Of a DNA stretch of 48,560 nucleotides, positions 1-7,663 are shown piece by piece. The notes beneath the pieces were generated by a model. It ran no database searches, had not been told where the DNA came from, and was given only the letters and a program-made list of their open reading frames with translations. Positions within the stretch are counted from its first letter, which is position 1. Each line of letters opens with the position of its first letter. Source of the DNA: JBKHYJ01 sp046565505 (GTDB lineage Bacteria; Acidobacteriota; Blastocatellia; UBA7656); the NCBI GenBank assembly GCA_046565505.1, contig JBKHYJ010000055.1, positions 1-48,560 of the forward strand, in the 5' to 3' direction. A program made the position numbers and the translations under genes.

Positions 1-1
1 C

Positions 2-106
2 AAAGAGCGAAGTGAATTAAAGATCAAGGTCGAGTGGCAGTTCTCTATAACCAAAGCGCGAGAGAAGTTGAGCCGCCACTATGAAGAGGTTAAATCGAAA
101 AACTAA
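2..106 (+). pseudogene. IS630-family transposase, C-terminal fragment (cut by window edge)
   Basis: An open frame enters from the left edge and ends at TAA. It encodes 34 residues containing KVEWQFSITKAREKLSRHY. The pattern W-x-F-[ST]-x-x-x-A-R-x-K-L near a C-terminus matches what I recall of IS630-type DDE transposase tails. That assignment rests on memory of the family, and the catalytic DDE residues lie outside the window. Whether the element is intact cannot be judged here. The AT-rich sequence that follows and the broken integrase near 4.6 kb fit a mobile-element graveyard. Confidence 0.55.
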
Positions 107-454
107 GTTTCCAGAGCACTAGTATTATTTATGTCAGCTTCATTTTTGTTTAAAGTGCATTGAAATGGCCTGCACCCCATTTTGGGAGCGATTAGAACGG
201 CAAAATCTTGCCGCGTAGATTTCTTTAACAGCCCCACCATTAATGAAATGAAACGAGAGATTTCATCATAAATAGAAGAAGGTTAAATCTTACTTGATAG
301 AAACAATTAGTAATTTGATTGACACATGATAAGATCAATGTAAAATTGGTGGGTTTTAAGCCAGAGCACAGGCGCGGAAGTCATAACTTCAAAATTACTA
401 CAACACTATTTGTACTATAACTTGACTGAATTTGCTTCATCTGGAGGAAGGTCT
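107..454. other. AT-rich intergenic region holding a promoter
   Basis: No gene is visible in these roughly 350 bases. The stretch is clearly more AT-rich than the window average. It contains the promoter listed separately and a good Shine-Dalgarno sequence, GGAGGAAG at 443-450, for the next gene. A terminal inverted repeat of the upstream insertion sequence may lie here, but I could not identify one. Confidence 0.6.
319..346 (+). promoter_or_regulatory. sigma70-type promoter for the 455-2115 gene pair
   Basis: A TTGACA -35 hexamer at 319-324 is followed by a 16-bp spacer and TAAAAT at 341-346. The predicted transcription start is near 353, about 100 nt before the ATG at 455. The match to the housekeeping consensus is close, and the promoter is well placed to drive both overlapping genes. 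Confidence 0.65.
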
Positions 455-853
455 ATGGCAGTTTCTCGCAATGTGACTGTTGACAAGGGTGGAGCTTCTA
501 TTAGTGCCGGTGAATATCTCGCTTATCGGTTATTTGCAGACCCTGGTAATCCTATGTGGGTCTTTGGCTGCCAGGATCTTGCCCTGTTGGCGGTTGAGGA
601 TATACCCAGACCAGAATACCGATGGTATTTAGGAGATGTACCTGCCTCTATACACGACGGCCCGCACTTCGCACTGGACAGACAGTTCAACATACCTGAC
701 GTTTACGGGGTAGAGCTGATTTTTGCCCAATGCCCGGGCTATAGACTCTTAATTGTAAAGCTCCCGGTTAACGTGGTGGTTCAGGATATCACTTATTCAG
801 GCTCCAGTGCTGGAGATAAATTCCCGGAGCCATTCACGGTGATTCGCTCATGA
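455..853 (+). CDS. hypothetical protein (132 aa), translationally coupled to the next gene
   Basis: I recognise no family. The protein has no signal peptide or membrane segment, so it is probably cytosolic. Alternating hydrophobic stretches (EYLAYRLF, YGVELIFAQ, YRLLIVKLPVNVVV) suggest an all-beta, perhaps Ig-like or jelly-roll fold. I chose the ATG at 455 because GGAGGAAG ends 4 nt before it; the frame is open upstream to a TTG at 410, which lacks such a site. Its stop overlaps the start of the next gene (ATGA at 850-853), a classic coupling arrangement, so the two products probably act together. Composition is AT-richer than the backbone, as expected for island DNA. The gene is very likely real; its function is unknown. 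Confidence 0.75.
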   Translation: MAVSRNVTVDKGGASISAGEYLAYRLFADPGNPMWVFGCQDLALLAVEDIPRPEYRWYLGDVPASIHDGPHFALDRQFNIPDVYGVELIFAQCPGYRLLIVKLPVNVVVQDITYSGSSAGDKFPEPFTVIRS

Positions 854-2115
854 AAAAGAATCCCTTATCGCTCTTACTTGCGATTTTAGCCGTCGCCCTA
901 GGTTACTCAAGCGCAAGCGGCCAAAACTGTGACAATCTTCGCACCTTGCCGGAATACGCGGATTGTGAGGTGAGGAGACTTGTTCGCGAGAGACTTATGC
1001 AGTCGGATGAAACAAGACAGGTAGAACCATCTTCCGCCTCGGAAAACTCCACAACCCTGGTGAACAGGGCATCCGCCCCCGACACAGTCGGGATAACTCT
1101 TGTCCCTAACGCCTTAGCCACTAAGTCTAGGGCGACAAAGAGCACCGATATAAGCTCCACAATTTCACTTTATGCACTTTACTGTCTTGTGACAGGGCGT
1201 AATCCTTACGACGAAAACCTGTATAATGGTACGAGCAATTATCGGCGCTTCTCCTTTACACTAGGCAGATCATACCCGGAGGGAAAGATGGCTGTTCCGG
1301 CCCAGGGCAGCTACACTTACCAAGGCAAATTCCTTCTCTCCCGAAGTCGGGACGTAGGCGATCCGTCGAATCGAGATCTAATTGGCCGTCTCGTTGACGA
1401 CCTGAAGTCTGGAACTCTTTCTGACTACCTGAACATATATGCCGGCATTCAGAGCTACCTACATGGCCGCTTTGGAAGTGGCAAGTCGCTGCTGGACTTT
1501 ATCGCAGAAACACGCGACAAAGATATCTTCCCCACCATGGTATCACAGTTCACTGATGAAGATAGAAAATTGATCCAAGGAATAATTGAGGAAAGGATCC
1601 AATCCCAGGTAGCACTTCAGCGGAAGGCGGACGCTCTCATAAAAGAGATTACGTTGCGGCCCCAATTCTCCGTTTCCTTCACGATGCGAAAGAGCAAGGG
1701 AATAGGCTCGAATCTTTACAGATCAGAACTCATTCTCGATAAGAAGTTTTCTGCCAAGCTCTCGTCCACTTTGAATATGAGCTATGACTTTCAAGATGCC
1801 CTATCGAGCACTGGCGTGAATCGCCACCTCGCGAGAGGCGTAGCGCAGATTCAAGCACTCGTAGGGAAGGGCACATGGCTTCCTGCGAAAAAGCCGCTTG
1901 CCGTAGCCGTCTCGGGGGATGGCAGTTGGGGCTCAAACGGGACCCCTCTTTATAAAGCCCAGTTAAAGGTTACGATCCCGATCATAGCCGGCCTCAACAT
2001 CCCTCTGTCATTCACTTACGCCAACAGAACCTCTGCCCCACTCGCAGACATCAAGGGACAGATGGCTATTACTGCTGATATTGGAAAAATGTCGAAAGCC
2101 TTCGCGACACGGTGA
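850..2115 (+). CDS. hypothetical secreted protein, possible outer-membrane beta-barrel (421 aa)
   Basis: The N-terminus is a typical signal peptide: MKKN, then a hydrophobic run through about residue 19, with cleavage likely near SSASG-Q. After a Ser/Thr-rich linker (about 45-110) comes a central region with no recognised domain. From about residue 275 to the end, short alternating polar/apolar stretches such as FSVSFTMRKS, STLNMSYDF and LPLSFTYANR-like segments resemble amphipathic strands of a small barrel. That reading is inference. The start overlaps the stop of the preceding gene by 4 bp, so translation is probably coupled. The pair looks like one functional unit carried on a mobile island. 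No homologue is recognised. Confidence 0.75.
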   Translation: MKKNPLSLLLAILAVALGYSSASGQNCDNLRTLPEYADCEVRRLVRERLMQSDETRQVEPSSASENSTTLVNRASAPDTVGITLVPNALATKSRATKSTDISSTISLYALYCLVTGRNPYDENLYNGTSNYRRFSFTLGRSYPEGKMAVPAQGSYTYQGKFLLSRSRDVGDPSNRDLIGRLVDDLKSGTLSDYLNIYAGIQSYLHGRFGSGKSLLDFIAETRDKDIFPTMVSQFTDEDRKLIQGIIEERIQSQVALQRKADALIKEITLRPQFSVSFTMRKSKGIGSNLYRSELILDKKFSAKLSSTLNMSYDFQDALSSTGVNRHLARGVAQIQALVGKGTWLPAKKPLAVAVSGDGSWGSNGTPLYKAQLKVTIPIIAGLNIPLSFTYANRTSAPLADIKGQMAITADIGKMSKAFATR

Positions 2116-2196
2116 CATTTCGCGCGATCCCTGCTCATCTAAGTGATGCCACTGGCGATAAATAAAGGCTACCATGCTCTGGTGATATTTACTATC

Positions 2197-2225
2197 TTGA
2201 CTTCGGCCTTTGAATTACATAAAAC
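2197..2225 (+). promoter_or_regulatory. sigma70-type promoter for the amine oxidase gene
   Basis: TTGACT at 2197-2202, a 17-bp spacer and TAAAAC at 2220-2225 form a plausible promoter about 65 nt upstream of the ATG at 2289. It suggests the flavoenzyme is transcribed separately from the preceding pair, 173 bp away. Confidence 0.45.
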
Positions 2226-2288
2226 CGGCATGGAGAATGATGTCATTCTTACTATGCACGGTCAACGATTTCGCGTAGGAAGGCAGTA

Positions 2289-3830
2289 ATGATTAGAAGA
2301 GCAATCTATAGCCCTGATCTAGATCCCTTTATTCAACGGGAGGCTGCCGCTCGAAAGGTAATTCCCTCCGCCGGTGCACCACTGCTCGAATCATTAAGAG
2401 CTCTTGCAGCCCCTGCAACACCGCTTCGTATTGTTATCGTAGGGGCCGGACTATCCGGCCTTTGCGCGGCTTACGAACTTGAACAGCTTGGTCACACAAC
2501 GATTATTCTAGAGGCTGATTCCAGCCACATAGGCGGGCGAGCGCGCACGATTCGGTTTGGAGACGGACTATATGGCGAAGCCGGTGCGATGCGAATACCT
2601 AAAAACCATTTGGTCACCCGCTATTATATCGATCTCTTTAAATTGCCCCTCCGGAAGTTTGTGCAGTCGAATGACAATGCTTTCTATTTTGTGCGCGGGA
2701 AAAGGGTTCGCCTCAAGGATGAGGCGCAGTTGAAGCCGCTGTTCTCTCTGACTCCTCAAGAAGAACAAATGAGCCCATACGACATGTGGAAGAGGGCGGT
2801 GGTCGATCTGTTACACGGGCTGATTAAGCCGGAGCTTGACGATTTGGATTCATTTGAATTCGATACAACTAACGTGCGTGCTATAGACCAACGTTCCTTA
2901 CAACAACTTCTGGAAGTAACAGGCCTGTCCGAAGACGCGATCGAATTCCTCTCCTCCACTTGGGGGCTGGAGACCACGCTCCCGCTTGCAGCAACAGAGG
3001 TGCTGCGCGAAGAACTTAAGGCGATCTGGTCTTTAGATTTCGACGAGATCGTAGGCGGTACTGATCTACTACCCAAGGCATTCGCCGACAACCTGAAATC
3101 AAAACCGCGCAATGGCTGTGAGGTAGTGCGGTTAGAACAGGACGCCACAGGGAAAAAGGCCGCAGCCATCTATAGGGAGGGCGGCAGCCTAAAACGGGAA
3201 GAAGGTGATTTCCTCATATGCACGCTCCCGCTACCTGTGCTCTCGCGCCTGGAAGTTGCGCCAGTATTTTCAGGGCCGAAGATGGAAGCAATCCGCCGAA
3301 TTAATTATGACTCGGCGACGAAAGTATTAGCTGTGGCCAAGCGACGGTTTTGGGAGCAGGACGATAAGATCTTCGGTGGCGGCTCATCTACCGATCTTCC
3401 GACTGGTTTCACCTATTATCCATCGGATAACGCTGAAGCTAAAGACCCCGCTATTTCAGCCGCTCCGGCGGTGATTCTTGCCTCGTATACTTGGGGCCAA
3501 TCTGCAAGACGCTTAGCGTCTCTGCAACAGAAAGATGCTGCCAATGTCGTTTTAAGGAGCCTTTCGAATCTGCATCCGCAGATAGCCAAAGAAGGTATTA
3601 TTGAAAAGGTGGTAAGGTGGAACTGGGACAATCACCCTTGGAGCAGTGGGGCTTATGCATTTCTTCAACCAGGACAACATACTGCTTTGATAAAAGATAT
3701 AATCTCACCTGAAGGGCGGATATTTCTGGCAGGTGAGCATACCTCGCTTACTCATTCTTGGATGCAAGGAGCGCTCGAATCTGCCCAGCGTACTGTCGCT
3801 GAATTAATCAAGGCTGCTGGCACGATTTGA
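2289..3830 (+). CDS. FAD-dependent L-amino-acid oxidase-like amine oxidase (513 aa)
   Basis: This flavin amine oxidase would deaminate an amino acid or amine to the oxo acid or aldehyde, releasing ammonia and hydrogen peroxide. The FAD-binding Rossmann motif GAGLSG lies at residues 52-57, followed by an acidic residue ending beta-2 (ILEAD) and GGRARTIRF at 82-90. GAMRIP with Arg102 matches the Gly-Pro-Met-Arg element of L-amino-acid oxidases, whose Arg binds the substrate carboxylate. NDNAFYF is also typical of that group. The C-terminal FAD motif reads FLAGEHTS followed by WMQGALESAQ. There is no signal peptide, so the enzyme is cytosolic. The start is supported by AGGAAGGCAG just upstream. 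It is the last intact gene of the island. The substrate is not predictable; tryptophan or phenylalanine monooxygenase-type activity is an alternative. Confidence 0.88.
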   Translation: MIRRAIYSPDLDPFIQREAAARKVIPSAGAPLLESLRALAAPATPLRIVIVGAGLSGLCAAYELEQLGHTTIILEADSSHIGGRARTIRFGDGLYGEAGAMRIPKNHLVTRYYIDLFKLPLRKFVQSNDNAFYFVRGKRVRLKDEAQLKPLFSLTPQEEQMSPYDMWKRAVVDLLHGLIKPELDDLDSFEFDTTNVRAIDQRSLQQLLEVTGLSEDAIEFLSSTWGLETTLPLAATEVLREELKAIWSLDFDEIVGGTDLLPKAFADNLKSKPRNGCEVVRLEQDATGKKAAAIYREGGSLKREEGDFLICTLPLPVLSRLEVAPVFSGPKMEAIRRINYDSATKVLAVAKRRFWEQDDKIFGGGSSTDLPTGFTYYPSDNAEAKDPAISAAPAVILASYTWGQSARRLASLQQKDAANVVLRSLSNLHPQIAKEGIIEKVVRWNWDNHPWSSGAYAFLQPGQHTALIKDIISPEGRIFLAGEHTSLTHSWMQGALESAQRTVAELIKAAGTI

Positions 3831-4366
3831 TCTAACCCCACACTAAAAAGTTATGTAGATAATGAGTATTACTGGGGGAGATTTGTGCGCCAGTTAAACA
3901 GGATGTAACTGAATGGGACTCATGCGAAGAAGTGCTTCTAAAGGCGCAAGGGAATCAAGCTAAAGAACGTTCATTGCAACAGGAAGAAACAAGGTGGGAT
4001 TAGTCTCTTGATCAACTGTCTATTTACGCTCCCAACTCTTGCTGCTTCCCTTTTGTAAGCACACCGCACCTAAAGCCTGCCGAGCCATAGCTTGTCAATC
4101 TTAAGGCAAGGATAAGGCAAGGTTGCAAATCTCGAAAAGGTGTTAGAAGCGTATAAAGTAAACTCAAGAAAACAAAGAGCAGACAAAGACATTGAAGGCT
4201 CCTAACCCAAAGGTTGCCGAAATAATCTTGTGGCATATTTGTGGCAGGACTCTGTAGAAAACCATATCAATTCATCGAAATCTGCTATTGGTCGGCTGGC
4301 TACAAATCGCTTTAGATGGAACGTTATAGGATTAGATAGAACTTGAGGGATTGCCAAACGGCAGCG
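3831..4366. other. Gene-free stretch inside the decayed island
   Basis: I see no credible gene in these 536 bases. Both strands carry only short frames without ribosome-binding sites or recognisable motifs. The stretch separates the amine oxidase from the truncated tRNA and probably holds eroded mobile-element sequence. Confidence 0.55.
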
Positions 4367-4404
4367 TTACGAAACCGATGCTCTACCAACTGAGCTACGC
4401 TGGC
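4367..4404 (-). tRNA. tRNA-Thr(CGT), 5' half only, truncated in the anticodon loop
   Basis: Read on the minus strand the sequence starts GCCAGCGTAGCTCAGTTGG, an acceptor strand plus D-arm, and runs through TAGAGCATCGGTTTCGTAA. The CGT anticodon lies at 4371-4369, within a normal anticodon 5' stem and loop. Immediately after the loop the sequence changes to CGCTGCCG, which cannot pair to form the anticodon stem. No T-arm or acceptor 3' strand follows. A break exactly in the anticodon loop is a known recombination position for tyrosine integrases in tRNA genes. This is therefore probably an attachment-site remnant rather than a functional tRNA. Confidence 0.8.
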
Positions 4405-4544
4405 CCATTCATGTAACTCAAGCAGAATTCTCAAGATACAAGACGTTATTTGAAGCTGTCAAGGTATGTTCTTTTTCTTGGTGTCTATCTTTGGTGTCCG
4501 TCTTTGGCGCCCATCTAGTACATGTTACGTCCTATATAGCTTTT

Positions 4545-4790
4545 CTATGGCGGATTTCTCAGCTTCGCTTGTAGACGGGCATACGGCATAGTCGTTGTAA
4601 GTCTGGAGAGCCCCGATAGCTTGCTTATTAGCGCGATGTTCCGATTTTCAGCTACGAGCCCCGTCGCGAACGCGTGCCGCAAGTCCTCAAATCGTAGGGC
4701 CTCTGTCTTGAGCCGCCGACAGGGACGTGATTCGGCCGTTTCTATTCGCAATTGATGGGCTGTCTCGGTGCTTGAGACTTCGCATGTAAA
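4545..4790 (-). pseudogene. tyrosine recombinase (phage/island integrase), C-terminal remnant
   Basis: The minus-strand frame, open from an in-frame stop at 4793-4791, encodes LRFEDLRHAFATGLVAEN and then LISKLSGLSRLTTTMPYARL. The DLRHAFAT element is the second catalytic Arg plus His of tyrosine recombinases. The second stretch matches the usual LLGHSS-x-x-TTM-x-Y-A-H-L box that ends in the nucleophilic Tyr. The His of that box is Leu here and the Arg of MRY is Pro, so the fragment looks inactive even apart from the missing N-terminal and core domains. It lies 140 bp from the truncated tRNA-Thr, supporting past site-specific integration. Confidence 0.75.
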
Positions 4791-4885
4791 TCAGGCAGGC
4801 TGGCGGGGTCAGGGCCTAGCATATTCCCGGCAGCCACCCGATGATTTTTTTCTCTCACTCTGCGCTGATTGACGCGATATTCGCG

Positions 4886-5863
4886 TCAGCCTCCGCCCAG
4901 TAGCGAGTTGACTTCGTCAAGTGCTGGGAGAGCCGTCCGCGCTCCGATGGCCCGGCACTTCAAAGCCGCCACCGCGTTGGCGAACCTCAGAGTCCGCTCG
5001 ACAGAAAAACCGGCGAGCAGCCCATAGATGAACCCTCCATGGAATGCGTCCCCCGCCCCGGTCGTGTCTCTACACTCGATTGAGAATGCGGGCGAATGAA
5101 TGAACTGCCCGGCGAAGTAGGCGAGCGCCCCGCCTTGCCCTATGGTCGCGGCTACGAATACCGCCCCGGTCATCCGTGCCAGCTTCTTCAGCGCAGCCTC
5201 GATGTTTGCTTCTCCTGTCATTTGCTCAGGGAAGCCCCCAGACGAGATCAAAAAGTCTATCAGCGGCAGAAGCCTCTCCACGCCCGGGTAGGCATCATCT
5301 ATGTCGAGCAGGGTCGGTATCCCATCCGCGCGGGCGTACTCCGCCGCCTTGATCGACGCCGCGACGTCATGGCCGTCTAGGTGAAGCGCCCGGCCCGAAG
5401 TCACCCTTTCACGATCAACCTCGTCTTCGCTAATAGTCAACCGCCCGTCGCGATTCCACAAGATAGTACGCTCGCCGCTGGCCTGATCTATGATGATGAA
5501 AGCGGTCTGCGTCTCCGCGCCTTCGACTACGAGGATGCCGCTCGATTCGACGCCCTCCGAAGCGATTGAATTCATCTGGAACCGGCCCAGCTCATCATCT
5601 CCCACTTTGCCCATGTAGCGCGCGCGCAGACCTAACCGTGCGAGCGTCACCATGGCCGTCGCAGCCTGCCCGCCCGCCGCGAGCGTGTGCGAGAGGAAGG
5701 CTATCTTGCTGTTGAAGTCCGGGTAGTGAGGGACGACGATGAGATGGTCTACCGCATTCAATCCGAGGGCGACGGCGTCGAAGGGCTTATCCCCAGGTAT
5801 TTCTATTCCGAATTCCATAAGCGGCGGGCGGGGCGAGAAGGACGGCCGGCAGTAATTTGCCAT
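4886..5863 (-). CDS. PfkB-family carbohydrate kinase (325 aa)
   Basis: A ribokinase-fold kinase that transfers a phosphate from ATP to a sugar or nucleoside hydroxyl. The N-terminal half carries the substrate-side motif AAGGQAATAMVTLARLG. The C-terminal PfkB signature DTTGAGDAFHGG, around residue 270, contains the anion hole and the catalytic Asp. Length is normal for the family. The N-terminus could begin at Met1 or at Met16 (MEFGIE, 5818); neither has a clear Shine-Dalgarno sequence, so the longer form is given. It lies 58 bp downstream of the OmpA-like gene on the same strand and may be cotranscribed with it. Fructose, ribose, adenosine and sulfofructose kinases are all possible; the sequence does not decide. 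Confidence 0.9.
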   Translation of the reverse strand: MANYCRPSFSPRPPLMEFGIEIPGDKPFDAVALGLNAVDHLIVVPHYPDFNSKIAFLSHTLAAGGQAATAMVTLARLGLRARYMGKVGDDELGRFQMNSIASEGVESSGILVVEGAETQTAFIIIDQASGERTILWNRDGRLTISEDEVDRERVTSGRALHLDGHDVAASIKAAEYARADGIPTLLDIDDAYPGVERLLPLIDFLISSGGFPEQMTGEANIEAALKKLARMTGAVFVAATIGQGGALAYFAGQFIHSPAFSIECRDTTGAGDAFHGGFIYGLLAGFSVERTLRFANAVAALKCRAIGARTALPALDEVNSLLGGG

Positions 5864-5921
5864 ACGTCGAGTGCGCGACGATGCGGGTCAATCACGCCTT
5901 TCGCCTCCCCGCCTACCGGGA

Positions 5922-6614
5922 TCAACGCGATTGCTGGCTGATCGCGTTATTAGTCAACAGCCGGACCTCGACGCGCCGGTTCTGGACGCGGCCTTCGCGG
6001 GTTTCGTTGTCCGCGACCGGGCGGCTCTCGCCGAAGCCGAGGATCGACATGCGGAACAGTGGGATGTTGTGCCGCTCCGCCAGATACCTGCGCACGGACT
6101 CGGAGCGCGCCTGGCTCAGCCGGTCGTTCATAGTCATGTCGCCGTCCGAAGAGGCGAACCCTTCTATCTCAAGAATGAAGCCATTGCGGTCCTTGATCTG
6201 GCTCGCCAGTTCGTCGAGCTGGGCCATCGCCTCGGGGAGGAGGTCTGATTTGCCGACCTTGAATTGCACGGTGACGGTCTTCTGCACGGTGTACTTGTCG
6301 ATGTTGTTCCGCAGCTCCGTCACCGACTGCTCCACGCCCGTCACGCGCGAGTTGGCCTGCTCGGCGGCGGAGGCCGCGCGGTCGGCCTGTTGCTGGGCGC
6401 GCTCCGTGCGCTGGCGCACCTCTTCTACGTCGCGCCCTATGCGGCTTATGTCCTGCGTGTTGCGCCGGGAAGTCTCTTCCAGCTCTCCGGTCCTGTTTTC
6501 CAGCGGGGTGACCCGTTCGCTCACGCGGTTGCGAACGTATTTTTTAGTCGCGCATGCGCCGCCTGACATCACCGTGAACGCGATGCCGATCATAGCAATC
6601 GCTTTAAGTTTCAT
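5922..6614 (-). CDS. OmpA-family peptidoglycan-binding lipoprotein (230 aa)
   Basis: The signal sequence ends in VMSGGAC with Cys21 as the probable lipidated residue; the box is imperfect because Gly occupies the usual aliphatic position. Residues about 30-110 form a long heptad-like coiled coil rich in Glu, Arg and Gln. The OmpA C-terminal domain follows, with FKVGKSDL, EGFASSDG, NDRLSQARSESVRRYL and the terminal NRRVEVRL that contacts diaminopimelate. It should tether the outer membrane to the cell wall. GGAGG lies 4 nt before the ATG. It is transcribed divergently from the gene at 6797 across a 180-bp promoter region. Confidence 0.92.
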   Translation of the reverse strand: MKLKAIAMIGIAFTVMSGGACATKKYVRNRVSERVTPLENRTGELEETSRRNTQDISRIGRDVEEVRQRTERAQQQADRAASAAEQANSRVTGVEQSVTELRNNIDKYTVQKTVTVQFKVGKSDLLPEAMAQLDELASQIKDRNGFILEIEGFASSDGDMTMNDRLSQARSESVRRYLAERHNIPLFRMSILGFGESRPVADNETREGRVQNRRVEVRLLTNNAISQQSR

Positions 6615-6712
6615 ATGACCTCCAAGACGTTTGATCTCGCCGACCTTCTGGCGGAGCCAAGGCTAACGCGACCCGCACCGGCAGGGCTTCGTTGCGCTAG
6701 GGACTATGGCGT

Positions 6713-6742
6713 TTGCCGTGATATTAGAAACTAAATTATACT
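6713..6742 (+). promoter_or_regulatory. sigma70-type promoter for the 6797 gene
   Basis: TTGCCG at 6713-6718, an 18-bp spacer and TATACT at 6737-6742 lie in a short AT-rich patch within GC-rich DNA. The predicted start is about 45 nt upstream of the TTG start codon at 6797. Confidence 0.5.
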
Positions 6743-6796
6743 TTTTGTGAGCGACGCTAGAGTTAATACACGAAAAGACAATCAGGAGTCAAGAAG

Positions 6797-7564
6797 TTGA
6801 CAAAACATATTTCCGCGATCTGTTTGGCCTCCGCTCTTATCCTGGCGCAGGCCGTGAATGCGCAGGATTGTAAAGCGCCGGAGTTAATCTGCAAGGCGGC
6901 AGCCAACCAGGACCGCTCGCTTTACATGCGCGACCGCTGCCGTTACGAGCAGAAGATTCGCATCGAGCGATTCAGGCTCAAGGGCAGCGCCGAGCAAATG
7001 GAAGAGGTGCGCGAGACTTCCGTGAGCGTGGAGCCCTCGGGCAAGCCCGATAAGACCGGGCAGACCCCCGTCATCGTCCGCGTCCTCGCCGACACCGATA
7101 AGAAGGGGAACCCGAAGAGCAGCGTTGACGAAGGCGAGCGCACGCTGCTCTCGTTCGGCGCCGTCTGGGACCTCGCCTTCTTCCCGCTGCTGCCCGAAAA
7201 GATAAAGTATTACAACTTCCAGGAGGTCGTCGCCGAGCGCAAGAACGAGAAATGGTATCGCTTCGTGCCCAGGGCCGAGGCGACGGGCACCCCGCTCGCC
7301 TCGGGCGTCGTGATGCTCGACCCGCAGACGGGCGAAGTGCTCACGGTCAGGATCGAGAGCCTGCATAACCTGGACGTGCTGGACAAAGAGGCCGCCAAGC
7401 TGCGGACCTTCAACGCGACGATTGATTACTCGCAGTTCCAGGGGGCGCTAAGGCTGCCGACGCTCGCCTCCGGCAGCGGCGTGTCCGGCATACGGCGTTT
7501 CGAGGGCAACTTTCGATTCCGCTTTGAAGAAGGCAGATACCGCATCATCAACAAAGTTGATTAG
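6797..7564 (+). CDS. hypothetical secreted protein (255 aa)
   Basis: I do not recognise the family. Translation appears to start at TTG: AGGAGT at 6784-6789 is correctly spaced, and the first residues form a signal peptide (KHISAICLASALILAQAVNA, cleavage before QDC). The mature protein has three early Cys residues and a mainly beta region with YYNFQEVVAERKNEKWYRF, VVMLDPQTGEVLTVRIES and a C-terminal RFRFEEGRYRIINKVD. The overall style recalls LolA/LolB-like periplasmic proteins, but this is only a visual impression. It has its own promoter and is followed 99 bp later by uvrC. Confidence 0.78.
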   Translation: MTKHISAICLASALILAQAVNAQDCKAPELICKAAANQDRSLYMRDRCRYEQKIRIERFRLKGSAEQMEEVRETSVSVEPSGKPDKTGQTPVIVRVLADTDKKGNPKSSVDEGERTLLSFGAVWDLAFFPLLPEKIKYYNFQEVVAERKNEKWYRFVPRAEATGTPLASGVVMLDPQTGEVLTVRIESLHNLDVLDKEAAKLRTFNATIDYSQFQGALRLPTLASGSGVSGIRRFEGNFRFRFEEGRYRIINKVD

Positions 7565-7663
7565 TGGCCGGGCGCCAGGGGCCGGGAAGATTCCTGGGCC
7601 TTGAGTGCGCGACTTCAGACGAGCCTCGTGCCCGGACCCGACCCCGTAACCGGACCCGCGACC

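Noticed and set aside
410..454. Upstream TTG start for the first island gene
   Set aside because: It has no ribosome-binding site, whereas GGAGGAAG lies just before the ATG at 455.
4024..4236. 70-codon minus-strand frame
   Set aside because: No ribosome-binding site, no recognisable motif, and it lies in eroded island DNA; probably chance.
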